Shown here piece after piece: positions 1-9,029 of a DNA stretch of 64,000 nt; position 1 is the first letter of the stretch, and every line of letters begins with the position of its first letter. A program made the translations under genes and the position numbers. The notes beneath the pieces are model-generated. The model had not been told where the DNA came from. It did not search any database and saw nothing but the letters and a program-made list of their open reading frames with translations. The stretch is from Arenicola marina (taxonomy: Eukaryota > Annelida > Polychaeta > Arenicolidae): contig CAXHSH010001356.1 of the NCBI GenBank assembly GCA_964019135.1, forward strand, positions 1 to 64,000, given 5' to 3'.

Positions 1-352
1 CCGCGGTCCATTTCCATCGACAAACGCATTGTTGACACACATGCAATCGCACCCCTCCCCCCACCCCCAGCGCCCTGCCCCGCGCAGATATCTGAGCGCA
101 GATCTCAAATACAATGTATACAGGTATTGCCACTGAAGTAACGCGGTGTCTGCTGTTAAATTAACCTGAGCTATATGTGCATGTCATATGTAGGATCGTG
201 CATAAAGTCCCCCCCACCCCCATCTCTTCCCCTGCCCTACCTAGAGCGTTTTTGGTTGGGCGTTAACCTGTGTAGTCGCTATCCCTCACCTCGTGAATAC
301 AATACAGGCCTACGAAAGTAAAAATTACAGCGTGACAAAAAACTCTCTGTCG
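1..352. other. No gene seen; C-rich left edge
   Basis: I see no supported gene. The stretch contains short C-rich runs and ends where similarity to the 27.5 kb repeat begins. The minus-strand open frame across 263-490 has no recognisable content. Confidence 0.5.
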
Positions 353-1375
353 TGACTTCGCTCCGGTCACGCTTGGCTGGCAGACTGAAAACTGATGACA
401 GAAGAACCTTTCAGGCCAGAGCTGGGGCCAAAGCACTTCCTGCTCAACCACTGTACCTGAGACACAACCAGAAGCATCGCCAGGAGTCATAGTGGAGAGA
501 GGACTCGATAGCTGTTGGATAACCGTGATTGGACAGCTGTGATTGGAAATCTGTGATTGGACATTCGTGATTGGACAGCCGTGATTTAATAGCCCTGATT
601 AGACAGCCGTAATTGGACAGCCGTGATTGGACAGCCGTGGTTGGACAGCCGTAATTGGACAGCCGTGCTTGGTCAGTCGTGATTGGACAGCTGTGATTGG
701 ACAGATGTGATTGGACAGCCGTGATTGGACAGTGGTGACTAAACAGTCGTGAATGGACAGCCGTGATTGGACAGTCGTGATTGGACAGCCGTGATTTAAT
801 AGCCTGATTGGACATCCGTGATTGGACATCCGTGATTGGAAAGCCGTGAATGGACAGCCGTGATTGGACAGTCGTGATTGGAAAGCCGTGATTGGACAGC
901 CGTGATTTAATAGCCTGATTGGACATCCGTGATTGGACAGCCGTGATTGGACAACCGTGATTGGAAAGCCGTGATTGGACAGCCGTGATTGGAAAGCCGT
1001 GATTGGACAGCCGTGATTGGACAGCCGTGATTGGACAGCCGTGATCGTCGTGAAACAATGGTTCGCCCTAACCTGGAAGAACGACCCAGGCGACTGCACA
1101 GCGTACACAGGTAACAAGGCAATATGATAATAGTATGGTACAGCTACCGCCGTCAGCGATATGCAGGTCTTTATTCCTTTATTCCTTAATAAACACATGG
1201 TAGTGACGTAGGCCGACCTGCTGCACGGGGCACCTGGCTGTGGTATACGGCGGGCGAGTGGAGGCGGGTGGGGGTGGGGGGTGTCCAGTGGGTCAGGCGC
1301 AAATTCTTTACTAATTTGTTTGTCTTTTGTATAAATTGTTTGGGGGTTGAGTGCCAAGATCTCGCGGCTATTAAA
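353..1375 (+). repeat. Dispersed repeat, copy 1
   Basis: This stretch matches 27,494-29,222 in the same orientation. The shared parts are a left flank (about 353-514), a 14-bp tandem array (about 515-1,045) and a right flank ending in GCGGCTATTAAAT. Copy 2 differs mainly in having a 700-bp transposon inserted after GGTACAGC. I do not recognise the family. No coding content is convincing: the minus-strand frames follow the tandem array. Confidence 0.75.
515..1045. repeat. 14-bp minisatellite with an inverted CCAAT box per unit
   Basis: The unit is close to GTGATTGGACAGCC, about 35-38 copies with scattered substitutions and some shortened units. ATTGG, the reverse complement of CCAAT, sits in nearly every unit. 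The minus-strand peptides that open through the array (repeating ITAVQSRLSNHGC) are products of the repeat and not evidence of a gene. Confidence 0.9.
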
Positions 1376-1424
1376 TTGGGACAGCCTACCTACAATCCCA
1401 CCCCCTCAAACTCTCGTATCCAAT

Positions 1425-4055
1425 CATCTCTCTTGCCACTCCCACCCCCTCATCTCTCTTGACACTCCCACCCCCTCATCTCTCATGGCACTCCCACTCC
1501 CCCTCAACCTCTCATAACATTCTCAACCCCTCATACTCGCCTGGCACTCCCACCCCCTCATCTCTCTTGACACTCCCACCCCTCATCTCTCTTGACACTC
1601 CCACCCCCTCATCTCCCGCACTCCTACCCACTCATTTCTCTTGGCACTCTTACCCCTCATCCTCTCTTGGCACTTCCACCCCCTCATCCTCTCTTGGCAC
1701 TCCCACCCCCTCATGCTCTCTGGGCATTCCCACCCCCTCATCTCTCTTGCACTCCCACCCCCTCATCTCTCTTGGCACTCCCAACCCCTCATCTCTCTTG
1801 GCACTCCCACTCCCTCTCAACCTCTCCGGGCACTGCCACTCCCTCATCTCCCTTGGCACTCCCCGTCATCCTCTCTTGGCACTTCCCCCCTCTCATTCTC
1901 TCTTGGCACTCCCACCCTCTCATTTTCTCTTGGCACTCCCACCCCTCATCTCCCTTGGCGCCCCCCCCCCTCATCTCTCTTGACACTCCCACCCCCTCAT
2001 CCTCTCATGGCACTCCCACCCCCTCATCTCTCCCGGCTCTCAATACCCCCTCCTCCCCTCTTGGCACTCCCACTCCCCCTCAACCTCTCATGGCACTCTC
2101 AACCTCTCATCCTCCTTGGCACTCCAACTCCCCATCAACCCCTTAAGGCACTCCCACCCCCTCATCGCTCTTGACACTCCCTCTTTCTCATCTCACTTGG
2201 CCCTCCCATCCCCTCCCCGATCTCTTTTGACACTCCCACCCTCTCATCTCTCTTGACACTCCCACCCCCTCGTCTCCCTTGACACTCCCACCCTCTCATC
2301 TCTCTTGGCACTCCCACTCCTTCATGCTCTCTTGGCACTCCCGTCCTCTCAACCTTTCTTGGCACTACCACCACCTCATCTCTCTTGGCACTCCCACCTC
2401 CTCGTCTCTCTTGACACTCCCACCCCTCATCTATCTTGGCACTCCCACCCCTCATCCTCTCTTGGCACTCCCACCCCCTCATTTTTCTTGGCATTCCCAC
2501 CCCTCATCCACTCTTGGCACTCCCACCCCCTCATCCTCTCTTGACACTCCCACCCTCTCATCCTCTCTTAGCACTCCCACCCTCTCATCCTCTCTTGGCA
2601 CTCCCACCCCCTCATCGTCTCTTTTCACTCCCACCCGCTCATCCTCTCTTGGCACTCCCACCCGCTCATCGCTCTTGACACGCCCACCCCCTCATCCTCT
2701 CTTGGAACTCCCCCCCCTCATCTCTCTTGGCACCCCCACCCCTCATCCTCTTTGGCACTTCCACCCCCTCGTTCTCTCTTGGCACTCCCACCTCCTCATC
2801 CTCTCTTGGCACTCCCACCCCCTCATTTTATCTTGGCACTCCCACCCCTCATCTCTCTTGGCACTTTCAACCCTCATACTCTCATGGCACTCCCACCCCC
2901 TCATCCTCTCTTGGCACTCCCACCCCCTCATCCTCTCTTGGCACTCCCACTCCCTCGTCTCTCTTGACACTCCCACCCCCTCACCTCTCTTGACACTTCC
3001 ACCCCCTCATCCTCTTTTGCACCCCACCTCCTCATCCTCTCTTGACACTCCCACCCCCTCATCCTCTCTTGGCACTCCCACCCCCTCATCCTCTCCTAGC
3101 ACTCTCACCCTCCCACCTCTCTTGACACTCCCCCCCCCCCTCATCCTCTCTTGGCACTCCCACCCCCTCATCCTCTCTTAGCACTCCCACCTTCTCACCT
3201 CTCTGGGCACTCCCACCCCCTCATCTCTCTTGGCACTCCCACCCCCTCATCCTCTCTTAGCATTCCCACCTTCTCACCTCTCTTGACACTCCCACCCCCT
3301 CACCCTCTCTTGGCACTCCCACCCTCTCATCCTCTCTTGGCACTCCCACCCCCTCATCGTCTCTTTGCACTCCCACCCGCTCATCCTCTCTTGGCACTCC
3401 CACCCCGTCATCTCTCTTGGCACTCCCACCCCCTCATCGTCTCTTTGCACTCCCACCCTCTCATCCTCTCTTGGCACTCCCACCCCCTCATCGTCTCTTT
3501 GCACTCCCACCCGCTCATCCTCTCTTGGCACTCCCACCCCGTCATCTCTCTTGGCACTCCCACCCCCTCATGTCTCTTGGCACTCCCACCCGCTCACCCT
3601 CTCTTGGCACTCCCACCCCCTCATCCTCTCTTGATACTCCCACCCCCTCATCCTCTCTTGACACTCCCACTCCCTCGTCGTCTCTTTGCACTCCCACCCC
3701 CTCACCCTCTCTTGGCACTCCCACCCCCTCATCCTCTCCTGATACTCCCACCCCCTCATCCTCTCTTGACACTCCCACCCTCTCACCTCTCTTGACATTC
3801 CCACCCTCTCACCTCTCTTCACACTCACACCCCCTCATCTCTCTTGGCACTCCCACCCCCCCCCATCCTCTCTTAGCATTCCCATCTCCTCGTCCTCTCT
3901 TGATACTCCCACCCCCTCATCCTCTCGTGGCACTCCTACCCCCTCATCTTCTCTTGGCACTCTCACCCCTCATCCTCTCTTGACACTCCCACCCCCTCAG
4001 CTCTCTTGGCACTCCCACCCCTCATCCTCTCTTGGCACTCCCACTTCCCCTCCCC
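1425..4055. repeat. 27-bp CT-rich minisatellite (block A)
   Basis: Units of about 27 bp contain CACTCCCACCCCCTCAT followed by CTCTCTTGG. By length there are about 97 units, more variable than the roughly 50 in block B. Because 27 is a multiple of three, stop-free frames appear on both strands and encode S/P/H/L-rich or GVPREDE-like peptides. I treat these as repeat artefacts. The plus strand is strongly pyrimidine-rich. Confidence 0.93.
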
Positions 4056-4478
4056 ACTGTGCTCAACAAATGCGTGGTAATGATGGTTAACTATTCAGAT
4101 ATTTCAGTTTTCCTAGTTTTAAGGAGGTTGACTGATATGCAATCATGTCCGCAGCCAGATTTAGATCTGAGATCATCCAATAGTTGATCCCGGTAATGCA
4201 TGAATCCTTTGGACAAACACAGCTTTCTCGCTAAAGTCTTGGGCCAATTTCCGCAAAATTTCACTTATTCCACCCTTTATTGTAAAATATTCCGGAAAGT
4301 CTTTCCTACCCTTGGAGTGGTTTAAGTTTTCTTTTAAAGCTCTCTAGATCTGCTTGACCTATTTTTTTACCTTTCAAATCGAGCATGGTAGTAATTACTT
4401 TTCGCTAAAGGTTTACTTTTTCTCAGCATTCTATTATATTTATGAAAATTGGTATTGGGTGTTTCATATGTGGACAAG
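4056..4478. other. No gene seen; single-copy duplicon sequence
   Basis: This is AT-rich sequence shared with block B (about 55,230-55,687). I see no supported coding region. Confidence 0.5.
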
Positions 4479-5043
4479 TCAGGCGGTGTTAGTTTTAATT
4501 TCCAGTATAATTTGTTGCGAAATTGTATATACTTTATGATGCCATTTGTACTTCACTTGCTTTGCTTGCCTGTATTTACGAAAATTTAACAACTTTCGCT
4601 GGGCGGTATATCTCCTCTCTAACAGTTCTGTTGTTGCAATGATATTATATTTACCATTCGGATTACAAGTCATATCTTTGTCAAGCTGGTTTAACATAGT
4701 TTTCCTTATTTAGATTCCAATATTGACTGTGGACCGTTCTTGATAAAATTAACAACCTTGGGTGACTTTGCGCACAATTGTAACGCTTATGATTTAGGGT
4801 AGCTGATCGGATAGATAGTGCTGTCCGAAAGATACAAGAGGGGACCTGAACAATTGATACGGCAGAGAATAAGTTATCAATTAATGTAGCTCTACGCTTG
4901 GAGAATCCTGTTAACAGGGTAATTCTTGAGAGAAAGCTTTGAGTTGGTAATGTATCAAATAATTCACTAATAATTGGCTTTTTGTTGGTGTGTAACCTCT
5001 TTCTTGTCCGTTGCTGTTTTGCCATGTGTTGCTCATAATTCAT
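4479..5043 (-). mobile_element. LINE endonuclease-like relic (block A)
   Basis: Two overlapping minus-strand frames (5,043-4,681 and 4,697-4,479) read as one decayed coding region. The stretch RITLLTGFSKRRATLIDNLF resembles the 'PTRIT...SATLIDNIF' motif near the end of the endonuclease domain in CR1/L2/jockey-type LINEs. That motif is the only support, and no RT motifs follow. Block B carries the same relic with a few substitutions, so it predates the duplication. The alternative is a non-coding stretch that happens to be open. Confidence 0.35.
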
Positions 5044-5159
5044 TATAGGCGGCGATGAGCGGCTATATTCCGTATTATATTGATCACCTTGAGGTTACGT
5101 GGTCACACGTCCGTCATGCTACGCCCATGTCACCTTAACGTAGCCAAATAATATCTTTT

Positions 5160-5165
5160 TATAAA
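5160..5165 (+). promoter_or_regulatory. TATA-like motif upstream of TLR A
   Basis: TATAAA lies in the context TTTTTATAAATGG, 219 bp before the chosen ATG. Block B keeps it (56,337-56,342, 217 bp before its ATG). A CACGTG E-box lies between the motif and the start codon. Position and conservation suggest a core promoter. There is no transcript evidence. Confidence 0.4.
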
Positions 5166-5378
5166 TGGTAAATAGTCTTTTTCTCTCTAGAACGCTGCAT
5201 GGCCACTGAAACGTGAATAAAGTTGACCACCAGGACAGGAAAAGTCACGTGAGGAGATGCGACCACTCCAGAAGGAACAAACACAAGCGGCGAGCGGGCC
5301 CTGGTGACTAGATCCATCGCTCCTGGCGATTTGACTTTGACAGAACCAGACAGCAGGAGTGCTATCAATCAGCAGCAA

Positions 5379-7919
5379 ATGATGGCATCAGTGTTAACGG
5401 CGGTCCGCTTGCTTGTCACAGTGATACTCTTGGCCCCCGGGTCACAGACCGCAACTACTTCAGGGACCCCGCAAGATGGCGCTGTGCCCGGTGGCGCCAT
5501 CTGCCCAGGGGATTGCAAATGTCGTCTGCTCGGCAATGACACGTGGGATATCACGTGTGAAGGTATGGACGGCGCGGCCTTGGGGAGGCAACTCCCTCTA
5601 CTGCCCAACAACACAGCGAGACTAACGCTTGTTGCACAACATTTCAACGATCTAAGTTTCCCCGATTTCCCGATTTTGGATGAGCTAATTTTAGCCACCC
5701 CTGATCTGCATAGCTACGTGTATCCATACACTTTCTTTAAGGCCCCTACGTTTGACGGTTTGCAATCTCTCAAATCCTTGGCTATTAATGTCATTATCTG
5801 GGATTTCTCTACTCGGGTCTTAGCGCAGTTGGTGTCATTAACAAAACTTGATTTGTCACATACTCGTAACTTCCGTATTGAACACGCTCTCGCGCTGCTT
5901 AAAGGATTGCCATATCTGCCGATAGAAGATCTCCGCTTGCGAAACATTCAACATTCCGCCGGTAAGAAAACGTTCATTGACTTGAACCACTTATTCCGCG
6001 CTCTGTCCAAGTTCCCGATTCGGCGCCTGGATATCAGTGAGAACGGCTTTGTGGATACCACTCCGGGATTCAATCAATTCTTACCGCGACTCGAGGAGTT
6101 TATATCCAGCCACAACGTGATGGGTGGCGAGTACTCCTATCGCTATTGCAGCTTCTGGGATATCTTAATCCACCCTTCCGTGCGTCACATTGATGTCAGT
6201 CACCAGGGGAACCTGGCCACCTCACCGAACGGAGATGGACGGCGCAAACGCCACGTGGCCGCGCCTGCATTACGTCATCCCGTTACCATGGATACGGCAT
6301 TACCGGAAGTGCGTCACCTCGCGCGCCCTGCTGGTGGCGACACCCAGCGGGAGACTCCGAGTCGACAAAAAAGGAGCTTTTGGACGGAAACTCTCCAGTT
6401 CAATAATTGTTATACGAATGCTGTGCGAGGTTTGACTAACATTATATGTAATTACAGCGACTGCCTTTGCAAGAACCTGACCGCTATAGCTTGTGGTCTA
6501 CTTCCCAGTGCTGTGTCCTTCTTAACGGCCAACAGCAACTGTTACCGCGGCATGAATTTACCAATCCCCCCCAACCTAGAAGTACTCTCTATCCACCACC
6601 TGAGGCTGGACGCCTATTCCAATCTCTTCGACTTTCCCAACAATGCTGAATACTGCATACTCGAAAGTGAACTGAAGTACTTTGACTTCTCTTACAATGA
6701 TTTTGGACGACACATAAATCCCTTTAACGTGACCTTTACGGGTCTGACCAAGTTGGTCTACCTCAGCTTGCAAGGCAATAACATGAATATAACTAATAGC
6801 AAAGTACTACGAGGCTTCTATAACGTTGAGACCCTCCTCCTAGGGAGGAACAGAATCAGCCTGGACCGCGGGGACACAAGTCAGTTGTTCCCAGGATTCA
6901 CCCGACTTAGAGTCCTAGATCTGGCCTATAACGGAATAGAGACACTCCCCTCCTCCGTCTTTGCGAACCTGAATCACTTGGAGATACTCAACTTGAGTGG
7001 CAACGCCCTGGTATCGCTGGATATCGAGCTGGGTCACATGACCGCGTTGCTGGAGCTGGATCTGAGGGATAACGCCATAGCGACGCTGAGCGAGTCGCTG
7101 AGGAACGCCCTGGATATGACGGCGCGGGACTCCAATGTCACCCTGGATCTCAGCGGCAACATCCTGTCCTGCTCCTGTGAGCAGTTGCCCTTCGTTGAAT
7201 GGATGCAGACGACGAAGACGTCTCTACGAGGCCGGAATGAGTATTACTGCAGCCACCCCGTCACCGGAAGGGTCGCCATCTTGGATGTGGACCTCACTGA
7301 GCTGCACGACCGTTGCCATCGGTCGTATACTGACGTCATCATCGCGTCCACCATGGCTTTCTGTGGCGCGATGCTTCTAGCAGGGCTGGCCATCCTCGTG
7401 TACAAGAAGCGGTGGAGGATTCGCTTTTACCTGTACGCTGCCAGGAGAGGCTGGAACAGGTACAGGAGCAAAACAATCACCGATCAATTCACATACGACG
7501 CCTTTGTGATCTATAATTCGGAGGACCGCGCCTGGGTTCACGACAAGCTGAGGACGGAGCTGGAGGAGGTGTACCAGTTGAAGCTGTGCATCCACTATAG
7601 GAACTTCACCCCGGGACACGACATCCAAGATCAGATCGTCAACAGCATTGACGCCAGCCGGAAGACGCTGGTAGTGCTGTCGCCGGATTTCCTCGAGAGT
7701 TCGTGGTGTTCATTTGAGATGCAGATGGCGCGCATGAAGTACTTGTTGGAAGGTCTGGATGTTCTGATTCTCGTTATTCTGCGAGACTTGCCCGTGGCTG
7801 GCGTGAATAAGACTCTAGCCCGATTGCTGGCGTCCAAAACTTACCTCAAGTGGGAAGAGGATAGACACGCGCAGTTCGTCTTCTGGGACCAATTGGTGCG
7901 AGCCATACGGGATGAGTGA
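5379..7919 (+). CDS. Toll-like receptor, single exon (TLR A)
   Basis: This is a type I membrane receptor of the Toll family, 846 aa, which should bind a ligand outside the cell or in endosomes and signal through its cytoplasmic TIR domain. I start at the ATG at 5,379: the open frame begins 75 bp earlier but only with GTG, and a hydrophobic signal peptide (about residues 1-23) follows this ATG directly. Visible in order are an LRRNT-type cysteine set (C42, C46, C48, C60), a first leucine-rich block, a linker with two furin-type sites (RRKR 288-291, RQKR 329-332), a central cysteine cluster (C344, 357, 362, 364, 372, 388), a second LRR block, an LRRCT from C598/C600, a transmembrane helix (about 653-675) and a TIR domain from about 704. 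TIR box 1 is YDAFVIY, box 2 is RNFTPG (741-746) where many TLRs have RD..PG, and box 3 is FW (835-836). A single LRRCT next to the membrane resembles vertebrate-type TLRs. No intron is needed. Confidence 0.96.
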   Translation: MMASVLTAVRLLVTVILLAPGSQTATTSGTPQDGAVPGGAICPGDCKCRLLGNDTWDITCEGMDGAALGRQLPLLPNNTARLTLVAQHFNDLSFPDFPILDELILATPDLHSYVYPYTFFKAPTFDGLQSLKSLAINVIIWDFSTRVLAQLVSLTKLDLSHTRNFRIEHALALLKGLPYLPIEDLRLRNIQHSAGKKTFIDLNHLFRALSKFPIRRLDISENGFVDTTPGFNQFLPRLEEFISSHNVMGGEYSYRYCSFWDILIHPSVRHIDVSHQGNLATSPNGDGRRKRHVAAPALRHPVTMDTALPEVRHLARPAGGDTQRETPSRQKRSFWTETLQFNNCYTNAVRGLTNIICNYSDCLCKNLTAIACGLLPSAVSFLTANSNCYRGMNLPIPPNLEVLSIHHLRLDAYSNLFDFPNNAEYCILESELKYFDFSYNDFGRHINPFNVTFTGLTKLVYLSLQGNNMNITNSKVLRGFYNVETLLLGRNRISLDRGDTSQLFPGFTRLRVLDLAYNGIETLPSSVFANLNHLEILNLSGNALVSLDIELGHMTALLELDLRDNAIATLSESLRNALDMTARDSNVTLDLSGNILSCSCEQLPFVEWMQTTKTSLRGRNEYYCSHPVTGRVAILDVDLTELHDRCHRSYTDVIIASTMAFCGAMLLAGLAILVYKKRWRIRFYLYAARRGWNRYRSKTITDQFTYDAFVIYNSEDRAWVHDKLRTELEEVYQLKLCIHYRNFTPGHDIQDQIVNSIDASRKTLVVLSPDFLESSWCSFEMQMARMKYLLEGLDVLILVILRDLPVAGVNKTLARLLASKTYLKWEEDRHAQFVFWDQLVRAIRDE

Positions 7920-8060
7920 CAGTTGAGAGAAGGATAGACACGCCCACTTCCTCTCCTGGGACCAGTTGGTGCGAGCCATACGGGATGAGTGACAGTTGAG
8001 AAAAGGATAGACACGCCCACTTCCTCTCCTGGGACCAATTGAGTCATACGGGATGGGCGT
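7858..8060 (+). repeat. 73-bp repeat derived from TLR A 3' end, 3 units
   Basis: Unit starts (AGGATAGACACGC) fall at 7,858, 7,931 and 8,004, exactly 73 bp apart. The first unit is the last coding part of TLR A (from EEDRHAQ to the stop) plus the first bases after it. The next units are non-coding copies. The last unit has a short deletion and a changed end. Since 73 is not a multiple of three, the copies cannot extend the receptor in frame. Confidence 0.93.
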
Positions 8061-8154
8061 GTGGGCGGGAAACTTTAGACAGTCCTATATAGAGACCTAT
8101 CAGACTGTGCCAAGTCTTATAGTGAGTGAGGTCATGTAGTGAGTCATGTCATTT

Positions 8155-8280
8155 ATCGAGTGACGTCACGCCGTCATATATCGAGTGACGTCACGCCGTC
8201 ATATATCGAGTGACGTCACGCCGTCATATATCGAGTAACATCACGCCATCATATATCGAGTGACGTCACGCCGTCATATG
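8155..8280. repeat. 25-bp array of CRE-type palindromes (block A)
   Basis: There are five units containing GAGTGACGTCACGCCGTCAT. Four carry a perfect TGACGTCA, the consensus site of CREB/ATF proteins, and one carries TAACATCA. The array lies about 240 bp after the TLR A stop codon. Confidence 0.9.
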
Positions 8281-8574
8281 ACACACATAAATATATAGTA
8301 TATTCTGGAGGGTTCTAACTCAAAACACCGCAAGTGATATATATATATATACGTTATAATCCCAAGCAATACGTCACTAAATGCCACCATCTATAGGTTG
8401 TACTCGATAACATGATGTAAACAGAGAGCTTCCGATGTATCCCAGAGGTTGAATCGGTCATTGTGACACGCGACAACATTGACGACGGTGATATATAATA
8501 TATATTGCATAAGCTGGGAAATACCAAGATTATAAGAACATCTATACATAAATACTTCATACTACTGTACCCGT
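8281..8574. other. No gene seen
   Basis: AT-rich sequence conserved with block B. It holds a short TA run and nothing I can name. Confidence 0.5.
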
Positions 8575-8705
8575 GTCCCCCGGGTCACTGACCCCCCCCC
8601 CCTCCCCCTGGGTCACTCTGACCCCCCCGCGTCACTCTGATCCCCCCCGCGTCACTCTGATCCCCCCCCTCGTCACTCTGACCCCCCCACCGGGTCACTG
8701 TCTGA
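8575..8705. repeat. C-rich GTCACTCTGA tract (block A)
   Basis: Degenerate units of roughly 18-22 bp combine GTCACTCTGA with a run of C. The tract is longer in block B. The open frames across it are low complexity. Confidence 0.8.
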
Positions 8706-8955
8706 CCTTGAGTGCAGTACAACAATTCGGGACACGTGCCACATCATCGCGTGGTAGGGGTTAGCCAAGTCTTTTTGGGGTACACTTTGCAACCCTGAGG
8801 CTGAGGTGAGTGGGGGGGGGCTTCCCCTGCCACTCTATAGCGGATGTGTAGGGAGAGGGGGCAGTCGACGTGTATTACTTTCTGTTGTCTGACAAATGTA
8901 CCTGGCTTGTCCGCTTTCTGTCTATTATTCCATAGTCTGCCGCTCGTTCTAGAAA

Positions 8956-8961
8956 AATAAA
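8956..8961 (+). promoter_or_regulatory. Candidate poly(A) signal
   Basis: AATAAA lies about 1 kb after the TLR A stop and is followed by T-rich sequence. It is kept in block B (61,516-61,521). If it is used, the CRE array and the C-rich tract would be in the TLR 3' UTR. Weak evidence. Confidence 0.25.
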
Positions 8962-9029
8962 GCGTTTTCCATTTGAGACAATAAGGTTGATTTTATTTTT
9001 ATGCGAGCAATTACTGGCGATTGGAAACG

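Noticed and set aside
5304-5378. N-terminal extension of TLR A by 25 residues (same in TLR B at 56,479)
   Set aside because: The extension begins with GTG, not ATG. The hydrophobic signal peptide follows directly after the ATG at 5,379 (56,554 in B).
8155-8280. CRISPR-like array
   Set aside because: Units are contiguous without unique spacers, and the sequence is clearly from an animal genome. The same applies to all other arrays here.
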